A stretch of DNA of 64,000 nucleotides from Pyricularia pennisetigena (Eukaryota > Ascomycota > Sordariomycetes > Magnaporthales > Pyriculariaceae): assembly GCF_004337985.1 (NCBI RefSeq), contig NC_043742.1, positions 4,825,259-4,889,258 on the forward strand, in the 5' to 3' direction. Below are positions 1 through 11,722 of this stretch, one piece after another. Within the stretch, counting starts at the first letter, position 1. Each line of letters opens with the position of its first letter. Both the position numbers and the translations under genes were made by a program. The notes under the pieces are model-generated. The model had not been told where the DNA came from, did no database searches, and worked only from the letters and a program-made list of their open reading frames with translations.

Positions 1-707
1 CGCTCGGGCATCCTTTAAGAAAAACCAACAAACTATTGGGGTTCCAAATTGGCATGCGGCAGTCTTTTGATCTCATCTTCATTTTGACATTCGACGGAAT
101 AGAGCTTAACTCAAGTGTCCTATCTCGCGCGGCTCCTCCCCCGTTGTCACCCGCGCGGTCAACAAAGGGACGGGCCTAGGCTCCTGGACGAGCCGAAGTC
201 TTTAGCGTGTCATTAGCCTGTCTTGCCACTTCTTTTCCGCCGGCCTGTGCGATGAGCTTTTTTTTCTGTCTGTCTGTGCGCGTTGCAGACCGTGTACCCA
301 TGTTGACGACGGACATATTTCGGCGGCTAGCTTCTAAACATGGGGGGCATTCTGAAGAAACGTGAAACTTTGGACCAGGAGAACAAGCAATTGGGTTGGC
401 GTCATTTGGTTTGGGGGTCACAACCTCGGCATGGTTCATCGACCAAGCGGCGAAATGACAAGGGGGTCATAATTTTACTGTTGCTTCCTCGCCAAGTGTA
501 TTACTGATACCTACTTGGATAACCACCCAAGTCAACACTAAACATACCTTGAAATGATACTGCTATTACTACAGTCACCGGCAGCTAACATCTCTTTCCT
601 GGAATTCGCCAAGATGCGCGGCTGCCGCGCATGTTTGTTCGTATACATAAACACGGCCCTTGTTAGTAGAAACAAAGCCATCATTATATTATGCAGAGGA
701 ATGCATT

Positions 708-743
<36 letters not shown>

Positions 744-1018
744 GAGCCAAGGTGACATGCAGGCATTGGGGCAATGGCCAGCCACGTAGTAGCCTTTTCA
801 GTATAAGACACGTCGTGCATACTCCGCGCTGGGGCCTTGTGCCAAACCTGCACGCTCCTCCACCCATCAAGGACGCGGTCTGATACTAACCCGATGTTGG
901 CCATCCTATTTTTTTATCTGTATCTTTTTGCGTACATGATAACCCCAGAAAAGAAACCAGATAAAAACAAAAAAAAGTTCTGACGAGCAAAAGAAAACAA
1001 TAATATCAGACTGTGGAC
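1..1018. other. Intergenic, no supported gene
   Basis: No convincing coding region. A minus-strand open frame of 87 codons at 176-439 has no recognisable domain. A run of 31 A residues lies at 709-739, and short A/T-rich tracts occupy 905-1000. The left part could be flank of a gene outside the window. Confidence 0.5.
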
Positions 1019-2050
1019 TCATATTTTGCCACTCGCCCCCATCGTCACTGCCACATCACCACAAAAGATGCCCCAGCAGCGGCCAGGTTCATCGTGAATC
1101 TGTACCTCGCCCAGGCGCTCACTCCACTCGGACTTGAGCTCGCCCGTGTGCTCGTGGTACGGCTCAGCGTGTTCGATCCACTCGGTCCACAAGCCCACCA
1201 CCCGCTCGGCCTCTGGCGGGCTGACCTCGAACCACTCCCGGTGAGCCCGACCGCAGCCGGGGCAACCGGGCGACTCCCTGCGGCGCCGGCCTCGGAGCTG
1301 CGCGTGACAGAGCCGCTCCACGCGCAGCGGATACCGCGTGAACGAGCTCCAGACCGCCGAGGGCTCGTACCGGCACGCGCTCGCGATCCTCTGCATCCGC
1401 TCGGGGACCGACCGCGTCGTCATCCCGATCTTGACGTGGCCCGTCGGCGGACTCACGGCTTCGCTGTGCGGCAGGCTGAATACGTACACATAGCCTCCGC
1501 CCGCCGCTGCGGCCCTCAGCTCGTCTGACGACAAGGGCTTGCACATGATTGCCCGCGTCTCCCTGTTGGTTGTTTCGTGGGTCAAGTCGGTCCCGTGCCA
1601 GAAAGGAGAAAATATGTGCGGCGTAGGTCGCTGTAGCCTCGCTGTTTCTTCTTCTTCTTCTTCTTCTTCTTCTTCTTCTCCTTGCGTATACTCTTGAAGG
1701 GACCCTGCTCTCGTGGGATTGGGCAATCCCACGCCTCTGATCTGAACTGGGTCGCCACAACCCCTGGTGCATGCCTCTGGCGTGACTTCTATACCGTCGT
1801 TCAATACTGGTCCATCTATTCGCTCGCCCGGTCGGTGCAGGTCCCAAGTACCCTTCGTGGCTCCGTCCTTGAAACTTACCTTCCGCTTCCACCTTATCGT
1901 CCGGCCTACCCCTTGACTGGCTGTCTCGGCCCTCTCAAATCCGGTAGCCAAAAGCCCTAGAAGTGTTCCCTCAAGCGGCACACATTCTCCGCCTCTACCT
2001 GGCACCATATCCTTTATCCGTCTATTATGAGCTTTAAGTAGAATACTCAA
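1019..2050 (-). CDS. T5orf172 / GIY-YIG-like domain protein
   Basis: An open frame of 343 codons. The C-terminal half looks like the T5orf172 (DUF1766, MUG113-like) branch of the GIY-YIG nuclease superfamily. It has a YVYVF strand, then VKIGMT about 20 residues later, then an arginine-containing helix (RSVPERMQRI), a CPGC pair and a HREWFEV segment. These match the GIY, YIG and downstream Arg/His positions of the fold. In fungi these proteins are mostly uncharacterised. The first ~165 residues are low complexity and include a poly-Glu run encoded by a TTC/GAA microsatellite at 1646-1679, so the true start may be the internal Met at about 1544 (MCKPLSSDEL), or the N-terminal part may contain an unrecognised intron. 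The domain call is fairly firm; the start and nuclease activity are uncertain. Confidence 0.6.
   Translation of the reverse strand: MSILLKAHNRRIKDMVPGRGGECVPLEGTLLGLLATGFERAETASQGVGRTIRWKRKVSFKDGATKGTWDLHRPGERIDGPVLNDGIEVTPEACTRGCGDPVQIRGVGLPNPTRAGSLQEYTQGEEEEEEEEEEETARLQRPTPHIFSPFWHGTDLTHETTNRETRAIMCKPLSSDELRAAAAGGGYVYVFSLPHSEAVSPPTGHVKIGMTTRSVPERMQRIASACRYEPSAVWSSFTRYPLRVERLCHAQLRGRRRRESPGCPGCGRAHREWFEVSPPEAERVVGLWTEWIEHAEPYHEHTGELKSEWSERLGEVQIHDEPGRCWGIFCGDVAVTMGASGKI
1646..1679. repeat. (TTC)n microsatellite
   Basis: About eleven TTC units, read as poly-Glu on the minus strand inside the GIY-YIG-like open frame. A length change would alter the Glu tract, or shows that this part is not coding. 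Confidence 0.85.
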
Positions 2051-3337
2051 GGACCGAAAGAAAGACCCGGTAGTTTTTATTTATTTCTTCCTCTAATACG
2101 CGTGGTAGCATTCGTGGCAGAGATCCCACAGGAAGGTTTCCCCCCCCCTTCTTATGTAGTACTTTATTCGCTACGAGTTAAGCAGCTGGGTGAATTGCTC
2201 CGGAGAATATCATCATGACCCAGAAGAGTGGCTGCGTGTAGTTGTGATTCTTAGTTACTCTCCGATACGGAGCAGCAGATCGGAATCACAGCGGAATAGC
2301 CGATGCCTGACAAACTGTCCGCCTTGTGTCCTGCGGGTAAACACCCTTCCAAGAAATAATCTATCATCGTGTAGGGCAAATAGGCTTCCAGACGGCAATT
2401 TCCACCGAGCTCGTCCTTATTGCTTGACTGGCACATGTTTTCTTTAAAAAGACACGCTGAGACAAATACAATGTCTAAAATCCAATTTGGTTTTCTCTCT
2501 CTTTTTTTTTTTTTTTTTTTNNTCCCGAGCCCCTAGCAGTGCTGTCCCAGGCCGGAAAACTCTATCAACGCCGTAATGGAAATACTACATGAACTATGTA
2601 ATGAAATGCTACGCTCCATTCTGCGACGCAGAGCTTCTGCAGATGTAGTACTTGCCATATCTCTATCATGGTCCCGACCCGATTTGCATCCTCCGAAGCA
2701 GACCGGCAATAGCAAAAGTCCTACAGCCAGCCCAATATATATATCCCCGTGCCAAGAGACATGGCATTTCTTTTAATAGCTTTCAATATGCGACAAGTCA
2801 GCAAGTGTGTTTTGCCATGGTGGTTTATCATTATTCTAACGATTCCTACTCTTGAATCCCATCAAAAAGAGAACACACATCAATTAGTCAACGCTACTAA
2901 GCTCGCATCATAGTCTGATTACAACTATATTTTCTAATCATATTCAACTTGACTCCGTCGCCAGAGATGAGAACCACTGCAGCTTGAAAACTCGCTTTGG
3001 GACACAACCGACAGTACTGCCAATGCTTCTGTGATTAAAATGAGTCTGGTTGTGGTTCTTGATTCATCGTAGCATATTCTCCATTATTAAATACCAAGAC
3101 ACTGATCGTCTATATACGAGTCCCAGGCACTTCCATTCTTTTTTGACACCCTGAAAGGATATACAACATGATCAGGAGAAAACATAGACTGGTTAACCGA
3201 CAATGCAGACACAAGGTTTATCCAAATTATTTTAAAATGCACAAAAAATTGTCGATAAAAAAATAAAAACGAAACAAGGAAAGGAACAAATGATTCTAGC
3301 TCAGAGACATTTGTACGGGAAAGCCATGGCGGCTAGA
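2051..3337. other. Intergenic, with a 2-nt gap
   Basis: No gene is supported. It holds a run of 19 T at 2502-2520 followed directly by two undetermined bases (2521-2522). It also includes the 3' flank of the left chitin synthase, which is A/T-rich from about 3200 to 3290. Confidence 0.6.
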
Positions 3338-6300
3338 TTACATATTCGCAAGCTCATTGTCGATCTGGCGGTCCAGGAATGTCCTCCTCTCGCCGACCAG
3401 TTCCGTCTGCAACCTTTGCTCCACAAGAGCGCGCACCTGCTTCTTGGTCACCGTGTCCAGGTCGACCTCCATCAACACGCCCCGAATGGCATCCACGATC
3501 TGCATGTCGTCGGGGCCAGCGGCGTTGCGCTGGAAATCAAAGCTCATGGTGCTCTGCCTAGCTGCCTCAGACTGGCCCAGGGGCGGCCGTGACCCGCCAG
3601 CAAAACCCATCGCCGTACCCGCCCGTGTCGGCACAGGTGAGGCATTGGCCACGTTGCGCAGGTTGCTCATGCTCATCATGCGTCCGTGATTTTGCGGGTT
3701 TGCGTCCTGGTAAGGTGACATGCTCACCACAGACTGTCGTGCGGCCGGGTTGTCAGAGTAGGGTGTGGGCCCCGCATAGGTAGGCGAGCGCGACATGTGC
3801 TGGTAGGGCGCAGGGCTGTTGGGCGAGATGTAGGCCGTGCTGCGGTTCATGCCGGTGAGGACGCTACCCGGATGGGCCGCCGAGTACACTGAGCGCATGT
3901 CGTCCATCTCGTAAGCGTCGGCAAAGACGTGATCCATCTTCTCGGTCGGACCACTACCACCACGACGGCCAGGAAGGTTGTTTGCAAGAGCGTAGTCGTC
4001 CCAGCGCTGGAGAGGAATGGACCGAGGGTCGAAGCCTTCGTCGTCGACGGCCACGATGGTCTTTTTGCCAGACTCACCCACCACAATACGGGTGTTACCC
4101 CACGAGAAGTTGTCCTGGTTCCAAAAAGAGTAGATCGGGAGGATGAATGAGTAGATCGGGAAGGCGATGAGGTAAATGATCATCCATCCGATATGCTGCC
4201 ATTGACGCTTGAGAATGAAAATCAACGCCTGGAGACCGTAAACGGCAGCCAACATGATAAGCGTAATGAGCGGGAACGGCCCATTTCCGGAGGCGACAGT
4301 GTAGATCAGATATCCGAGGTAAACGCAGGTGGCCGGGAGGATGATGGTTCCAAACAAATCGACAAACACAACGAATCGCATGCTGAAGCAGCAGAAACCG
4401 CACATCTCCTTGAGGGTCATCAGTTCAACCAGGTTGTGGATGGTCGAGTTGATCCATCGTCGACGTTGTGAAAGCAAAACGCTCCACTTCTCCGGCGCCG
4501 CAGTCTGACAGAATGCGTTGGGGTTGAACTTGAACGACATGTAGGGGAAATGCTTGGTCATCAGGGTGGTGAGATAACGATCTTCTCCGAGCGATAGCAG
4601 GTTCTTCTTGTGCAGAGTGTCGACATAGCAATCGCTGTAGTCCCTGATGACGTTGTCCGAAATGATCAAAGGCTTGCCCTTGTCGGCAGTACGCAGGCGA
4701 TACATTGTGAAACTGTGTCGTATATCGGTTAGTCATGCACTAGTTGATATTCCAGGGCGAGGAAAGGACCGAGTGCTTCTTACCATCCAGGCAAACAGGT
4801 AACACTGCCAAACAGAGACTCGAAAGCCTTGGCCAGGTGGTGGGAAATAAAGTATTCGTAGACCTGGATCATTGTCCACCATGAACGTTCCTCATTTTGC
4901 AAGCTGGTCTCACCGCAAATGCCGGCAATCTTTGCGTCGGATGCGCACGAAGCCACAAGTCGGGTCAGGGCATCCTCACGAACGCAAGTATCAGCGTCAA
5001 TCATGAGGAGGTATTCGTAAAGCTCGGGGTCAACGCCGATGATGTTGTTGATCTGGTGGAACATTTCGAGCTCGAGCGGGTTCATCGGGGCACGGTGGTG
5101 AACGCGATTGAGGAAGCTCATGAGCAGAATTTGGGAGTCACGCTTGCCTCGGTTACCAGGCTTGGCTTTGCTCTGTTCCGACTCCTTGCCAACTTTGACG
5201 ACGACGACGTAGGGGACCACGTTGCCCTCAAACTCGTAGAGACCAGAGTAAACCTTTCCGTAGTTCAGCTGCTCGCTGCCAGCACCGACTGACTTGAAGG
5301 GCAATGCAGGTGGATCGACCTTGGGGTCAACTCCCAAAATGTCGAGAACAATCTTGGGCGTCGGGCGATCGTTGCCCTCACCGGTCAGAACACCGTCACA
5401 GATGACGCAGATCAGCTTCCGTTTGTTGTCATACTGGAGAGCCGTGAGCGAATCGAGCGCCTTCCTCAGCGAGTCCTCGCCTTCAGTATAGGCAGGCACT
5501 TGGCAGATAACAAACTTGTCTTGAGGTGAAGGGCGACGCTTGGAGCCGAACTGCAGAGCTGACACGAACTTGAGCAGGATGACCGCACACATGATGATGG
5601 CGAAGGCCAGCAGGAAGTAGTTGTTGGTCTGGCAACGAGCGGAATACCGGAAATCCACGGTGCCGACATAAAAGTAGTTGTCCATGCAGTTGAGGTTGTT
5701 GCGGAGGGTGGTATATGTCGTCAGGTTGTTGCGCTGGGCGTTGCTGAGAAGCCCATTCCAGGTATCGGTGACGTCTGTACCGGGATTCCTTTCGACGACT
5801 TGGGTCAGGGTCTGGTCGAGAAATTTGTACTGATCAAGATTGTTCTTGGTTTTCAAAGTCGCGAAGTAGTCCCTGAGATCATAGACCTTGTTGTTGTAAA
5901 TCGCCCACTTGCGATCCTGATTCTGACCCTCTGTGTTGATTTTTGCAGCGTCCCAAACGAGCTCTCCCTTGTAATACTCTTTCATCCGTGGCAGGAAGGT
6001 ATCCTGGTACCAGTTGTCATTGACCAACTTGGACCGCGTGTTGGGCTGCTGGGGACCTGAGATGTGCATTCCCTCGGAATGCTCAGTATCGGTGGCGTTG
6101 ACATCAAGAGCCAGACGGTCATTGATTCCCAGACCTGGACAGGCCTTAAACAAGGGAGGAGGAATATATGCGTCCATGCTAGCACCGGCAAATGGTTGCA
6201 TGAGGTCCGAAGTTGTCTCTTGACCCGTGACACCGTGGGGAATCTTCCAAAACTTTGAGATATCGTAAACTTTACCGCGGTTGCTGACCCAGAAATCAGT

Positions 6301-8843
6301 GTCGCCCTGGTGGCGGCTGACCTCATCGCGAGTCCATACCTTGTCGAAATTCGGGCAAAGCAAACGGCCGAGGAAGATGATCCAGAAGACGATGGCGGCA
6401 TTGAGCAGCAGAATAATGAAGCACAGGGCGAACTTCTCACGCCAGGCCATGCGCACATCGGGCCGCTTCATACGGCCCACGTAGCGAAGCAGAGGTGACG
6501 GAATCCAAAAGGTGATGGCCCACACGAGAGCCACCCACATCCTACGCGATTTCGATGTCTGTTGTTCTTCAATCTTTTTGTTGTTGGCAAGTTCAGGGTC
6601 TAGCGCGCCCACAAATTCGCCTTCATTATTGAACAAAATCTCATCGCGATGGTTGTCGCCCTTGCTTCCTAGACCATAATCTCCCTTGCTAACGTTACGC
6701 AAGCCCGAGGGAGCTACGGAAGGGGCCGCTCCAGGGTTGTGGCCCATGCCCACAGCGAGGGTGGCTTGGCTTTGGTTTCTTTGGTGCAGCAATTGGTCTC
6801 GGCTGCCGTTGGAAGCGGTGTCATGAAGTGGAGGGAAGTAGCCGCTTCCATTGTTTGAGTAGCCCGTATCCATGGCCATAGCACCAGGCGGAGCCATCAG
6901 GTTGCTGGCGCCCATGGGCATGTCTCCCATCGGCTTCATGTCGAGCATGTTCTCAGCCTCCCACCAAGCAGCCTCGCGCATCCAGACACGTTCATGGCCA
7001 ATGACCACTTCGCCGTTGCTCCAGCCTCGCTCCAAAATCCAGGTCTCGATGCCGTCACGACCTTCTCTGCATCCCAGGATCGAGTATCGCTGGACAAACT
7101 CATCCACGTCAAAATCGGCGGTGAAATCAAGGTTTTTGTTGCGCCTGTTGGCCCACTCAGGCAGCCTCCAGGCACGGAGCTGTCTAGAGACAGTACCGGC
7201 AGACCAAGCCGAGTTGACGGAAGGCAAGGCAGCAAGACTGGCCGGGGAGTCGTCTGTAGGGTGGATTGAGAGATGATACCAGGCACGACTGCTGCCCAAG
7301 ACACCTTGAATATCCAACCGACCAGCCTGACCAAGTTGAATGCCCTCTCCGGAGACAGGGAATAGCAACTTCTTGAGAAAGCAGTCATCATCGGCGACGA
7401 TTCCGACCTTTTCAAGAACCTCCTCTCTCTTCTCCAATTGGTGTTGTCTCTCTCTGCCTTTGGGGCCCGACATGTCGCCCATCAAAGGTCCTGCTTCAAC
7501 AACGGCATTCTGGGTCTCACGAAGAACTGATTGACCGGCCGAAGCAACCTCCACACCGTCCTGCTTCATCTCGGCGTTGATGCCTTGGGAGTCGTCGAAA
7601 ACCCCCCGCATTGCGAGGGCTTTTGCCAAAGCAAGATCTGGCACCTCAAGGATGGTAAGGCAGACAGTGTCACCATTATCCTCTGCGCTATTCGGAGTCC
7701 TGGCTCCTTGGCCGCCATCGCTGGACTCATCGCCATCCCGAATGCGCGTCATTTGCGCCTGGATAGCCTGGTTGGCCCTGGAAATGATCCAGTCGACGAG
7801 AGCCTCGTAAAGACCGCCAACAAGAGTCTTTCGGTCTTCCGTGGTGCATTGCCGGGCCAAAACTTCGGGATCAACACCCAGAAGTCCGCCCACATCTTCA
7901 CAAACTTCCTCCAGGACCTCTTCATCAACAGTGTAGTCGAGGGTGTCGCCAAGCTTGAGTAGCGCAGCCAGCGTAGAAATAAAATCGCGATGTGAAGAGC
8001 CCTTGATTCCAATATCTTTCAACGCGGCACGGAGATCATCCGCAGAGGCCCCGTCATCTGCGGTTGGCAGGTATGAAGGTGGATCATAAGTACCAGAGCG
8101 AGCCAAAAGAGAATAACTGGAAGCGCTCTTGAGGCCCAAGAATTCTCTTTCAGCTGGGGTCGAGGCGCTGGATAGAAGGTGGTAGAAGACATCGAAGGCT
8201 CGGTACCCTGCCTCAGCTGGAATGCTGAGCAGTCCGGCTGAAGTGTCGATTCCAGCTTGCGACAAGGCTATGCTGGCAGCGGTGACGTTGCCAGCCAGGT
8301 TCATCGTCAAGGTTACGCCCAAAGCGGCATGACGTGGAGCGGAAGGGTTGAACGGAGTAACACAGTGAAGGAATGGGTCCAGGGCCTCGAGGGCTTTCAA
8401 CAGTGACGAAGGGAGAGAGACAGGGAACGAGCGGAGAAAAGACTTGAGGACCGACGGGGTAGACTGGTGAAGAGATCTGCCAGACTGTTAGCAAATTATT
8501 CGCACCCAACCAAGCTTGACATGCCCAGTCAAAACACATACCCAAGAATGATACATCCGTCCTCGGCGCGGCGTCGAGCGTGTTCCCATGCTCGCGCTGC
8601 GAGGGCAGGGTCGACGGTACCTCCAACTTCTCCGTTAGGCCCCGCCTGCGTAGCTGTGAGCCATGTGTTGACAACCAGACTGGTCCCTGCATCCAAGCGG
8701 TAAGGCTGAGACGCGAGATAGATGTTATGAACGGCGTTGAGAAGTGTTGTCGTCGAGACCGAGGCAGACTGTTGCCCAGCGCCTCGGGGGCCGCCCATGC
8801 CCTCTGAGGTCACCGAGTACATTGACATTCGCCGGCTCGCCAT
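3338..8843 (-). CDS. csmB: Class VI-type myosin-domain chitin synthase
   Basis: Polymerises UDP-GlcNAc into chitin at the plasma membrane of hyphal tips and septa. Exons on the minus strand are 8843-8542, 8476-4784 and 4712-3338, giving 1789 residues. The introns are 65 and 71 nt; the second splits the Cys codon of the conserved CLPGC-F segment. The first ~560 residues are a shortened myosin-like region with no GESGSGKT P-loop. Next come two membrane spans, a cytochrome-b5-like stretch, the glycosyltransferase-2 core (QVPAYTEGE near residue 1096, EDRYL at 1375, QRRRW at 1414-1418), a C-terminal membrane cluster and a DEK_C domain ending in NELANM. Lack of the P-loop fits the CsmB class (class VI, VII in some schemes), named CHS5 in Magnaporthe as far as I recall. 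The start at MASRRMSMY was chosen; an in-frame Met ten codons upstream (8873) is possible. It lies head to head with the class V gene. Confidence 0.93.
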
Positions 8844-11722
8844 TGTCGCAGGAGAAGACGACGTCTTCAGCAAGCGACAACAAGCAGCAAGTCCGACCGG
8901 GAGTATGCCAGATGTACACCAAGTCCAATCAAAACAGGCGTATGTTCAACAAAATGGTAGAGTCCGCCCAGCAAATCCAATCAGTTGGCTACTGCACCAG
9001 CCAGCCGACGTTATTGATGTTGGGGTATGGCCGAGAGAGATATGGAATCGACGTGCAGGAAGGACGTAACCGTGTGGTGGGTGTTGGCTTCTTTCTGGTC
9101 TTGATGTTTGGAAAATCGGCTGTCGAAAAGAAAAAAAAAAACAAAATTAAGAAATGATAGATAGGCTAAAAGGTAAAAGGACAGTAAACAAACAATAGTA
9201 AACGACCGATTGAAAACCGTTTGAACGAATGCAACGGTTTCAAGATAAATTGGGCAAAAGCGAATGATACCCGGGTAAGAAGAGACCTGGTTGATTAAGT
9301 TAGGTCTCAAAATTGGTTGACGAAGAAAACAACCTAGTGCAACCTCTGGCCGTCTTGACGAAGAAAGCGACGGAGGGGCGCTTGACGGAGTCGAACCAGG
9401 TGGAAGGGCCTGCACAAATTACTGCAGAGAGGCTAAGGGTATAACCGATCGGGCTCTGGCCAAAAGGAGAGGAGGAAAAAAAAAAGACTACCATAACAAA
9501 ACATGTGTGCGACAGCATGGGTGTGTGGCAAGGCACCAGGGGAACGGCCAACATCCCAAGGAGCCGATTGGCGATCAGCCAGAGGGAACCAGGATTTTGG
9601 TGTGCACAGTCGACTCCCACTGTGGGGAATACGAACCGCATTCTGAAAGCAACAAGCACAGCTCCACCATCGCCCACTTCACTGGACGGGCTTGGAAATA
9701 GGAGTCCAGGAGAACAGTCCAGAAATCAAGCTTTGTGCAGAATCCGAAGCAGCACCGCTGCCATCACGAGACAATGTCGACACAGACGGCCAGCTACGAG
9801 CTCAATGGGTGGCTGTTACTTTTTTAGTTTGCAGGAGTAGATGCATGCTCTTAACTTGAAAATCTCAGTATAGCCACTTTTTAGCCCACCTAGGCACGAA
9901 GGGTGCGGTAAGCAACGTTCATCTCGAGATCAGAGGAAGAATAAAAAAAAAACAAAAAATAATAGGCGATTTCGGATATTTTTAGTCAAGGATTTGCTCC
10001 AGAAGTGAATAAGTAAACTAAAGTACCCTTCATTGTCTTGTATTGCTGGCACTGTGCAAGCTAGGCATTGTTTACTGTACGTCAACCCCTATTATTCAAA
10101 CTTACGAAAGTGGGTTGGGTCAATCCCGGCCGTGCGCCCATCCAATACTACCTACCTTGACATGAGCACACATATTTGTATGAATCCGTCAAACTAATGT
10201 ATCCTGCAATAGTGGCGTTTGTAGCGCATGCTCCAGTCGGCCGTGACATTCATTTATGTTCTTGTTTTGTCTACCTTGGCCGAGGGTACGACAGCACCCG
10301 ATCTAGCGACAGATAATGACTCTACTAAGCTCACACCAAGTTACAAGATGCAATTGCTCGGATGGCACAAAAGTGCATGCAAAAAGCATGGGATAATTTT
10401 TGGCGGCTGGAGGCGTTGCAGCTGAGCGGTTAGTGCAAGATCGAACGAATCTCATGGTCCAGATTGGTTTTGTTTTCCCCAGGCGCCTGGAGCGGGCTGA
10501 GAATCATACGGACAGTGCGAGCCCCAACGGCAGTGGACGGTCCCAACTCACGACACGAACAGGGCGACGTGGGGCAATATTTTCTTTCATGCAGCATGTT
10601 GCCAGGCTAATGCTGACTTATAACCAGGAAGCAATCCTGGCCTCAGCAGTGGTCGGACGCTGTCGTTGGCTGTCATCTGGTTTTCTCAGTATCCCGTCTG
10701 AACCTTCTATTGCTTTCGCCCACGAAAGCAAGATACCGGGGCGTAATTGAGTTTCTTTGAATCCAGGGCAGGGTCCGGATTTGTTTGTTTGGGTTATATT
10801 TCGAAAGTGAGCGAACGGTTTTGCTAGATCGTTGACAGTCCGAGCGTACAACTTGTAGGAGAACTATCCGCCGTAGAAATGAACTCTGAGACAGTAGGCT
10901 ACGTATAGGGAGCGTCCGAATCAGATCGACGGGGAAGCCACGGTGAAGTCATGTCCTTCTTTCCCGAAAATGGCGTGCACGAGATTAATTTCACGTCTTT
11001 GCTCGCAACCTGGCATGCATTACCGATCTTCTCTGCTTCAAGTGCTGTCAAGCACGAACTCAGCAGAGGGATCCACAATTTTCTTCCATGCAAGCCCGGC
11101 CAGGCCACTGTCACGGGAAAATTGGATTGGTGCGAACCACCCGAGCCACGCCCCCTTGCTCGTATTAGGTCGTTGCAGCTGGCCCACGATTGCCTGCCCG
11201 ACCTGGGTGAGCGATTCTCCTTTTTGTTTTTTTTTTTTCATCCTCTTCCCGTGGTGAGTCTCGGTTGTATTTGCAAGAGCCGGTCAATTCAGGTGTGGTC
11301 TTCCGCATTAAGGCTCTTCTGTCACTGCTGGGCCGTTCGCAACAATTGGCACTTTTCCTTCGCTGGGATTCTCCTTCTTCTACAATCACTCGTTTGTTTA
11401 TACCGTTCGTTAGGCCCTCTTCCTTTGTTTTTGGGCTTTTTGCTTGTCGTCACGATTTCAAATCACTCCGATAATAGTAATAAGGGCACACTTGACTTCG
11501 TGTTTTCTCGTGTTACGCAAGCACAACAGCGGGGGTTTCTCAAGACAACTGTGTCCCAGATTCCCTACCTCTCCTGATCCAGACCTAAGTTTGCGTCCTA
11601 GAGGCTCAAACCCAACAAAGTCAACTCTCGATTTCTTTCAAACTAGCATTTTATAGGGAACCAGATTCTCAACCGGCCTCCAGGCACGTTGCTGCCCCGA
11701 CTCGAGGCCGCCTGCTCTCGAC
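8844..11722. promoter_or_regulatory. Shared divergent promoter of the chitin synthase pair
   Basis: A 2.9-kb region between the start codons of the two chitin synthases. The right half (11220-11460) is pyrimidine-rich with T runs, as is common near fungal transcription starts. Several upstream open frames occur, the longest of 208 codons at 10951-11577 (+). It is T/F/L-rich with no domain, so I read it as leader sequence. Head-to-head csmA/csmB arrangement is known from Aspergillus and Fusarium. No specific operator was identified. Confidence 0.65.

Noticed and set aside
10385..10470. tRNA-like stretch with CTGAGCGGTTAG
   Set aside because: The D-arm resemblance is not followed by a loop with T33, a canonical anticodon arm or a B box.
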